Positions 57,401-64,000 of a stretch of 64,000 nucleotides of DNA are shown one piece after another. The position numbers were made by a program, and so were the translations under genes. The notes below the pieces were generated by a model. The model was not told the DNA's origin and did not search any database. It worked only from the letters and a program-made list of their open reading frames with translations. The DNA lies in assembly GCF_902459465.1 (NCBI RefSeq), contig NC_047063.1, forward strand, positions 21,373,055 through 21,437,054, written 5' to 3'. Origin of the DNA: Asterias rubens (taxonomy: Eukaryota > Echinodermata > Asteroidea > Forcipulatida > Asteriidae). Within the stretch, counting starts at the first letter, position 1. The number at the start of each line of letters is the position of its first letter.

Positions 57401-60400
57401 GTTCTTTACATTAGTGCCCTGGTCATGGGGCCAATAAAATCCCTGTAATGTTTCTCAGAAACCTTGGGAGTATACAGCCCTGAGCTGCCTGTAAGGCGCT
57501 TGTGGCTTTTCAATCACAATATCAACCTCTACCCTCGCAGATACCCATTTATACCCCTGGGTGAAGAGAAGCAATTATAGTAAAGTATCTTGCTCAAGGA
57601 CACAAGTGTCACGACCGGGATTCGAACCCACACTCCGGTGAATCAGCACCAGAACTTGAATTCGATGCTCTTAACCACTCGGCCATGACACTCTAATATT
57701 GCAGTGTTCTCAAAACTTTTATAGTGTCTGGGTGTTCATGCACTCCAGATGTCATGCACTCTGATTCCTGATAACCGCTTCCTCCTGACTCCTTTGACCA
57801 AAGGTTTTAAAGATTAAATATTTAATCGCTGAAATGCATGAACTTGAAAAAAAGTAGGGGGAAAAATGTACATGGCAGAAGGATTTGAAACTCCCTGGGG
57901 AGTATACAACCTTGGCAATTGTAGCTTTTTCATACACAACAATACACAACTTCTACTCTCGCAGGTACCAATTTATACCCCTGGGTGAAGAGAAGCAATT
58001 ATAAAGTTAGCATCTCGCTCAAGGACACTACCAGGACACTCCGATTACTCTGAATTCAAAGCTTCTTAACCACTTGGCCATGACACCCTACAACATTGTT
58101 GACAGGTTCAAGAGCACTTTCATTGTTAACAGGGCACAATCAAATTCTTGTAGTGTCTGAGCCAATGTTGAAAACCTCCTGTGCCATTTTGTTCCTCTTG
58201 ATGTAGATGATAGTACGTCACCCCCAGTGTCTCCGTCACTAAGGTCTGGAGTTCCTGGTCTTGCCGTCAGACAAAGTTCAGGTCTTGAGGCCCCACCTCC
58301 AACATCTCCCATGAGGTTGAGCTCGATGGCGATGCCGGACAGAGAAAACGGCAAACTTGAAAAGTTTAAACAGCTCCTGAGCGGCCAAAATACCGAGCTT
58401 GGTGAGTTTGGTCCCCTTTCCACCCCACCGTAGATCTATCACGGGCATTTAACCCTAACTGAGGATGGAAAGCCAAATAGTCTGGCTCTTTGCGATGGGT
58501 TTGCTTCCCTGATTAGAGGGTTAGTATTGAGTCTTTTAAACATTTTAAGAAATGATAGACACAGACGTCAAAAAGTGCCCTCACTGAGGTTAAAAAGCAC
58601 CCTCACTGGGGTTAAAAAGCGCACTGAGGGTAAAGGAAGCAAATAACTGCAGACGATAGCTGTTCATTCTGCGTAAAACAGGTGTGACGTTTCTTTTACA
58701 TTTATAAGGCAAGTTTGAGTTCACCATATGAGTTAAGCATCCTAAACCTCCAGTGTCGGAAATGTTTGTGTTTGGGCGTGTGAGTAAAAACGATATTTAT
58801 AGCTGTGGCTAAGAAAGGCTTTGACATGTGCTGTACTCAGTGAAAGCTTCGGTCAAACTCTTGTGTTGTAAACTTTGTTTCCTTTTTTTCCCCTAGATGA
58901 ACTGAAGAAACTCAGCTGGTCTGGAATCCATAAATCGGTTCGTCCCACGGCTTGGAAACTCTTACTGGTAAGTTTCATCTGATTGTATCAGAGAATCAAG
59001 GATTTAGATTTTAATAGATATCCACCTGGGCTCAGTTTTTCACCGGGTTTTGAATTGTTCTGATGTCTCAGCTTGTTTGACAACCTGTTCCATAACTGAA
59101 CTGCAAATTTGAAAGAGCGGGAACCGTACGACTTGATTTTAATATTTGGGGGAGTCAGAAGGGATTTATTTGAAGATCGCAGATTTCTAAGATGACCGAT
59201 TGAGCCTTAATTTCCACTAGGTTTGTTATTTAAAAGGCAGTGGACGCTATTGGTAATTACTCAATATATTTATTAGCATAATATTATAATTAACCTTGCT
59301 TGGTAGTGAGTAATGGGGAGAGGTTGGTTATAAAAAACATTGTGAGAAACAGCTCCCTCTGAAGTGGAGTAGTTTTCGCGAAAGAAGTAATTTTCCACGA
59401 ATTTGATTTTGAGACCTCAGGTTTAGAATTTTAGGTCTCGAAATCAAGCATCTGATCACACACAACTTGGTGTGACAAGGGTGTTTTTTCTTTCATTTTT
59501 ATCTCGCAACTTCGACGACCGATTGAGCTCAAATTTTCACAGTTTTTTTTATTTTATGCATATGTTGAGATACAGCAAGTGAGAAGACTGGTCTTTGACA
59601 ATAGACCCTTCCATTGAAATATGTAAGTTGCACATAGCGCGTGCGCACTAACGTTTTGGTTGGCAAAATGAGGGAGCATCGCGCGGTTTTGTACATGGCT
59701 AATGGGTGCGTGACGCAGACGCGATTGCGCGTCTGCTTAGTGCACAACTCTATGGCGTTTGCCAACCAATAGGGTCTGTACGCATGCGTGAATGTAATTA
59801 GCATATTTCATATTTCATTACCAATAGTGTCCAGTGTCTTTAATGCATATTGGGATACACCAAGTGATACTAGCGGTTTTTGACAATTACGAAAGGTGTC
59901 AAGTGCATTCAAATGAACGGGCAAAGCAAACCAGTCAGATCAATACTCAAACTGACTGTTGAATATATATGCTTTCTTGTGCAGGGTTACCTACCAGCCA
60001 ACACAGACAGGCGGCAGCTAACGTTAGAGCGGAAACGGGAGGAATATTTCGGCTTTGTGGACCAGTACTACGGCACAAGGACAGATTCTCTACACAAGGA
60101 CATGTTTAGACAGGTCTGTTCTTTATCCAGCATCATTTTTTTTTCTCCCAGGTTGTGGAAGTGTCGTGGCCGAGCGGTTAAGATCACCGAATTCAAACTG
60201 GTGTTTCTGATTAGCAGAGTGTGGGTTCGAATGCCAAGCCGTGACACTTGTGTCCTTAAGCAAGACACGTAACCATTGCTTCGTCCTTCGGATGGGGCAG
60301 AAAGCCGTTGGTCCTGTGTGTTGTGTAACACATGTAAAAGAACCCAGTGCACTTATCGAAAAGAGAAGGGGTTCGCCCCAGTGTTCCTGGCTGTGGCTGC

Positions 60401-63400
60401 TGTATGCGCCGTAGCACCTTGTAAACCCTTACAAGGTGCTAACTAATTGGGTCTCAGAATTCATCACTGCAATAACCTATCTTTCTGAAAGTTTGTATAT
60501 ACTCGGCACCTTGAGTACCTTATTTGGTAGATACGTGCGCTATATAAGACTTTGTTATTATTATTGTGTTATAAACTTTGATGTGAACCCTGGCTACACA
60601 GTAGAATTAAGGCACTGGACACTATTGGTAATTACTCAACATAACTGTTAGGGAAAAAACTTAGTTGTAAACAAGCAATGGAGAGTGGATAATAATAAAA
60701 CATTGTGTATATTGGCTGTTTTGGCTCCCTCTGATGTAACAGAGTTTTCGAGAAAGAGGTAATTTTTCTCTCAAATTTGAAGAGACCTCAGGCCTGCAGC
60801 CCTTTTTAGGCATCCGAAAGCACACAAATATGGGCAACAATGCTGATTTTTCTTTAATTATTGTTCTCTTGCAACTTCGATGACCAATAGCATCACAGAC
60901 TTTTTATTTTATGCATATTTTGGAATACACCAAGTGAGAATATTTGGTCTTCGACACCTAAAAAGGTGTCTAGTGCTTTTTAATAGCTTCTGACTGGCAC
61001 CTCCGAACTTAGATCTACAATTGGAGACCTCCACCATGAAGCTAGTTACATGTAGCTCAGTTTGTTCAGCACTGGCTTGTTAAAGCCATTGGACCCTTTC
61101 GGTTCAGAAAAAAAAAAAAAAGTTCACAGATTTACAAATAACTTACAGGGTTTACAGAAGGCAATGGTGAAAGACTTCTCTTGAAATATTATTCCATGAA
61201 ATGCTTTATTTTTTGAGAAAACATCAAAACAATATAAATTCTCGTTAACGAGAATTACGGATTTATTTTAAACACATGTCATGACACGGCGAAACGCGCG
61301 GAAACCAGGGTGGGTTTTTTCGTTGTTTTCTCCCGACTCCGATGACCGATTGAGCCTAAACTTTCACAGGTTTGTTATTTGATATAGAAGTTGTGGTACA
61401 CAAAGTGTGGGCCTTGGACAACACTGTTTACCAAAAAGGGTCCAATGGCTTTAAGCTGAAGGTTATTGGATCAAATCCTGCTCTTGTCATTTTTTCTAAA
61501 TTCTTCTTTGATCAAACCCCAAACCATAATTTTTTGGGGGAATGTTCTATTTTCTTCTCCGTCTCTCAATTGCTTTTCTTCTAGTGTAAACACGATTTTC
61601 CAAGTCACCTTTTGTGAAATATCATTTACATCTTTGATCTTGTAGGCATGTGGTTTGCCGGTTTTTTTTTCTCTAATTCTGTATTTTCTCACAGATCTCT
61701 TCCATCGCTGGATGAATTGGTTTTATTTGGCTGCTTGGTTCCTGGGTGCCATTTTCGTTACACAACCCAAATCAGTTTAGTCTGGCACCATGTGTGGCTT
61801 CTAAGTGGCTTCTAATAGCAAATTGTCACAATTTTCTTTATTTTGTTTGTTTATGCATTTGTTTACGCATTTGTTTACAGATTCACATAGATATCCCAAG
61901 GACCAATCCCCTCGTGCCCTTGTTCCAGCAACCCAAAGTTCAAGAGGTGAGGCATGTAAATAAGGGAATAAAAGTGTAGCGACAAGGGCGAGGGCCTTTA
62001 TCGCAAGGTTTTAAACGACAGTTTAAGAACGAGTCACTACTCTTTTTTCCCATTCATGAATGCCTTTTTGGATAAAGGATGTAATTAAAATTGAAACTCT
62101 GAAACTCAAAGTATGAAACTCTGTAAAACTTATCTGTTTTCCGACGTCCTTGAGCTCTGATGTGTGTTGCATTTTTATGACTGAGACATTTTTTGGATAT
62201 ACATTCCTGCGCGTAGTATGCATCTAGACAACTGGTTATAAACAGCTCCAGCTCAAACGGAGTTTTTATTAACCACTTTACAAGAGTACAACAAAATCTT
62301 GACCCTGCCTCTGATCTGTGCTGTATTTTCTTGGAGCTTTTGTTTTGTTTTGAGAATAACGCTAGCACAATGAAATCTTTGAGCTATTTATAAGAACCGT
62401 TGTTGTCTTTCCTTTGTCAAGTTAGGGTTTCTTTGCAGCAACAATATTTTCAAAGGAAAACAATTACTCGAGAAGCTCCAAAATTTTCTGAAAATGTTAA
62501 ACTTGGTGGGCACATGAAATTACATGCAGGCTATGGCCCCCCGTTGCCCCTGGTCTTGGCCTTGGTGCCCCTTCAAAAGTATCCAATTGCCTTCTGATGA
62601 TGGAAGTGCCCTTTGCAACATGAGAACGGCCTTGCCCTTTCAAAGTTGAAATTCCAGAATTCCAGGCCTGATTAAAGCATAAAGTGGTTGAGTGATCTTG
62701 GAAGTTCAAAGGCAGTGGACACTATTAAAATAATTATTATCGTAAAACCTTTCTTGATTACGGGTAATGGGGAGAGGTTGATAGTATAAAACATTGAGAG
62801 AAATGGCTTCTTCTGAAGTGACGTAGTTTTTGAGAAAGAAGTAATATTCCACGAATTTGATTTTGAAACCTCAGATTTACAATTTGAGGTCTTGAAATCA
62901 AGCATCTGAAAGCACACATTTGCAATGGAAGGAAGTATGAACTGGGCTTTAGCCAGTGTATAGTTTTTTGCATCCCATTAACTTTTAAAATATTTTACTG
63001 CCCCTTGAAACGTATCTCCATACAAATTGTATGCTGTCTGAAAAATATCTCGTTTCAACCTGCTGGTAACAAAGATGCTGACTTGTAGTTCAAAATACAT
63101 GCGCAGGTTTTCCCTGCTGGTAGACTTCCAGCATTTGTGTGTTTTGAATTAAACAAGTTGCGCCCGGTTCATTACTTCCTGGGAATGCAAATGAGATGAG
63201 AATTCAGACGTCACAACTTTGGGACATCACAAATTCGCATCAAATAATTCCCACCAGTTGAGCTGTGTTCAACTACTGCAAAACATTCGCTGGGAAAGCA
63301 GCCATGTGACGACAAAATTTGAAAACCGTGCAATTTTGAGGCAAGTTTGTGATTCAATTATCTATCTAACCATTATGCATTTCATAACGGCGGTTTCAAA

Positions 63401-63940
63401 CGATTTTCAAAGACCAACTCGATCGATCCAAGGCAACATGTTCCTTTAAAGTAGAAAGCTTCCCCTAAAATGTTACTTGCTGAAGTGCTGTAGTTTTTCG
63501 GGAAATTAGTAAAACAAAAATAACTTTCATCTAAGGAGACGAAAAAATTTGCTTAGCATGTACATTGTTTTTATGCGACTCTCCTGAAAAGATTGCTCTG
63601 AGATGTTCACTTTTTTTCAAAAACTTGACTACTAAACTAATTTAGCTGAAACTTCTTCGAGGTAAATTATAGGACATAGATTTTCATTCACAGGGAGTAT
63701 GGATTTATGTCACGGCCAAAAACTTGCTCTACTAAAGGTATCAAAACCCCTTAAGAAACACTATGAGAAAAAACTAATTTCTGAAGGTTTGCAAAATGCA
63801 TAATCCCATCCCGCCTTTCCTACAGATCTTTGAGCGGATATTGTACATCTGGGCTATCCGGCATCCAGCAAGCGGCTATGTACAAGGCATCAACGATCTT
63901 GTCACTCCATTTTTTGTAGTATTCCTCACTGAGCACACAG
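54472..63940 (+). CDS. TBC1D22: TBC1 domain family member 22, 5' seven exons
   Basis: TBC proteins accelerate GTP hydrolysis by Rab GTPases in membrane traffic. The exons are 54472-54593, 56782-57092, 58207-58401, 58897-58967, 59985-60113, 61881-61946 and 63826-63940; all phases agree, and 336 codons are visible. The N-terminus ends HWKKNSERLPG|SIKPVYSAKYPP, matching FWKRS.KLPGSIQPVYGAQHPP of vertebrate TBC1D22A/B. The conserved NTSDAW-type box appears as TTSDAWEVNDEEL. The TBC domain starts near WSGIHKSVRPTAWKLLLGYL, with the catalytic Arg in IHIDIPRTNP and the catalytic Gln in YVQGINDLVTPFFVVF. The donor of exon 5 is the weak GTCTGT. The single gene here presumably precedes the vertebrate A/B duplication. 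The 3' part lies beyond the window. Confidence 0.95.
55674..56572. mobile_element. Element with tandem-repeat inverted ends in TBC1D22 intron 1
   Basis: The left end ACTAGTACTTGCCG then repeated TTGCCGTCAACTCGCC-type units (55,674-55,745) is mirrored at the right by GGCGAGTTGAGG, GACGAGTTGACGGCAAG and TAGTACTAGT (56,525-56,572). The terminal repeats are themselves tandem arrays of an 11-bp-like CGTCAACTCGC unit. It contains the nested 56,179-56,516 element. Confidence 0.7.
56179..56516. mobile_element. MITE rich in ATCGCGATAT palindromes
   Basis: AAGCTTGGGCGATATCA (56,179-56,195) is mirrored, with one mismatch, by TGATATTGCCCAAGCTT (56,500-56,516). The 338-bp interior is full of ATATCGCGATAT-type palindromes. 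Flanks AGTTGACGGT and AGTTGATGGC resemble an imperfect 8-10-bp target duplication. Confidence 0.75.
57339..57692 (-). mobile_element. tRNA-derived SINE, full length, in TBC1D22 intron 2
   Basis: The TTA tail is at 57,339-57,361; the box complements are GGATTCGAACCC (57,618-57,629, B box) and CCACTCGGCCA (57,675-57,685, A box). The body has CATTTATACCCCTGGGTG, matching the subfamily of the 27.6-kb copy. Confidence 0.9.
57885..58090 (-). mobile_element. SINE fragment next to TBC1D22 exon 3
   Basis: CTCCCTGGGGAGTATACAAC and ACCAATTTATACCCCTGGG, then CTTAACCACTTGGCCATGAC, match the SINE body and A box. The B box region is decayed. It ends about 117 bp before exon 3. Confidence 0.8.
59190..59910. 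mobile_element. Outer family A MITE holding two nested insertions
   Basis: GATGACCGATTGAGCCTTAA and GGTTTGTTATT at 59,190-59,230 are continued by TGCATATTGGGATACACCAA after 59,843. In between stands a second, complete family A copy, which itself is interrupted. TBC1D22 intron 4. Confidence 0.7.
59231..59843. mobile_element. Inner family A MITE, interrupted near its right end
   Basis: It runs from TAAAAGGCAGTGGACGCTAT to ATAGTGTCCAGTGTCTTTAA. Between GGTCTTTGACAATA (59,602) and TTACCAATAGTG (59,818) lie about 215 bp of foreign DNA whose ends GAAATATGTAA and TTAGCATATTTC are short inverted repeats. Confidence 0.8.
60161..60566 (+). mobile_element. tRNA-derived SINE (second subfamily), full length
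   Basis: The A box is TGGCCGAGCGG (60,167-60,177) and the B box GGTTCGAATGC (60,224-60,234). The body includes AAAAGAACCCAGTGCACTTA and the 3' end GTGCGCTATATAAGAC plus a TTA tail. It starts 47 bp after TBC1D22 exon 5. It matches the CERK-intron copy at 35,117. Confidence 0.9.
60607..60983. mobile_element. Family A MITE
   Basis: It runs from TTAAGGCACTGGACACTATT to GGTGTCTAGTGCTTTTTAA, with a diverged interior (TTTGGCTCCCTCTGATGTAA). It lies in TBC1D22 intron 5, directly after the SINE. Confidence 0.82.
61080..61454. mobile_element. Family D MITE, complete
   Basis: It is bounded by TTAAAGCCATTGGACCCTTT and its exact mirror AAAGGGTCCAATGGCTTTAA, 375 bp in total. The left half (ACTTACAGGGTTTACAGAAG, TTTTTTGAGAAAACATC) resembles family B and the right half (GATGACCGATTGAGCC, TTTCACAGGTTTGTTATT) resembles family A. 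TBC1D22 intron 5. Confidence 0.92.
61959..62290. mobile_element. Family E repeat in TBC1D22 intron 6
   Basis: It starts AAATAAGGGAATAAAAGTGT, 13 bp after exon 6, and shares AGGGCCTTTATCGC, GAATGCCTTTTTGGATAAA and TATGACTGAGAC with the 48.7-kb copy. It lacks part of the left GC-rich block. Confidence 0.7.
62706..62915. mobile_element. Family A MITE, left half only
   Basis: It begins TCAAAGGCAGTGGACACTAT and is recognisable to TTGAGGTCTTGAAATCAAG, then ends at AAAGCACACATTTGC. TBC1D22 intron 6. Confidence 0.8.
63445..63770. mobile_element. Family B-like MITE, diverged
   Basis: TTTAAAGTAGAAAGCTTCCC, TTGCTGAAGTGCTGTAGTTTT and GGAGACGAAAAAATTTGC match the family B left arm and centre; the right arm is diverged. 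It ends about 55 bp before TBC1D22 exon 7. Confidence 0.65.
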
Positions 63941-64000
63941 GTAGGGTGTTTTCGGCATCATGAATATCAGGCCTGTGAAATCTCCACATCTCCGCTTTCA

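Overview
This is a stretch of animal nuclear genome. Introns have GT/AG borders, coding exons are short and far apart, and most of the DNA between them is interspersed repeats. The mix points to an invertebrate deuterostome, most likely an echinoderm (perhaps a sea star): a NACHT-LRR receptor with recently duplicated repeats, Penelope-like, Tc1 and tRNA-SINE relics, and a CERK-TBC1D22 neighbourhood shared with vertebrates. The species call is inference; the gene calls rest on protein motifs read from the sequence.

Layout. 1-8.8 kb is repeat-rich: a TTA microsatellite, an hAT-type MITE with an exact 8-bp target duplication, a 5'-truncated Penelope-like element between 16-bp direct repeats, a Tc1-like relic with ~90-bp terminal repeats, a 294-bp palindrome, a LINE remnant and a G-rich 48-bp minisatellite. 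8.8-17.7 kb (+) holds exons with compatible splice phases: a ubiquitin-like (UBL) domain ending in GG, a basic and Pro/His-rich repeat linker, then a large NACHT-LRR exon. They may form one UBL-NLR gene. 17.7-30.3 kb has no recognisable gene and is mostly nested MITEs and SINEs.

30.3-50.0 kb (-) is a complete ceramide kinase gene (CERK), assembled here as 13 coding exons whose phases all join, giving 559 residues. 51.2-52.1 kb (+) is an intronless trans-2-enoyl-CoA reductase-like gene. 54.5-63.9 kb (+) is the 5' part of TBC1D22, a Rab GTPase-activating protein; seven exons are visible and the gene runs off the right edge. In human, CERK and TBC1D22A lie head to head on chromosome 22q13, so this divergent arrangement looks ancestral to deuterostomes, with the reductase-like gene as an extra between them.

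The repeats are the other main content. Three short TTAA-flanked families (called A, B and D here) share a common skeleton, and D looks like a mosaic of a B-like left half and an A-like right half. A fourth palindromic family (C, ends GGGCCCAATTTCAT) and a fifth (E) recur in introns. Several copies are nested two or three deep, giving a relative insertion order.
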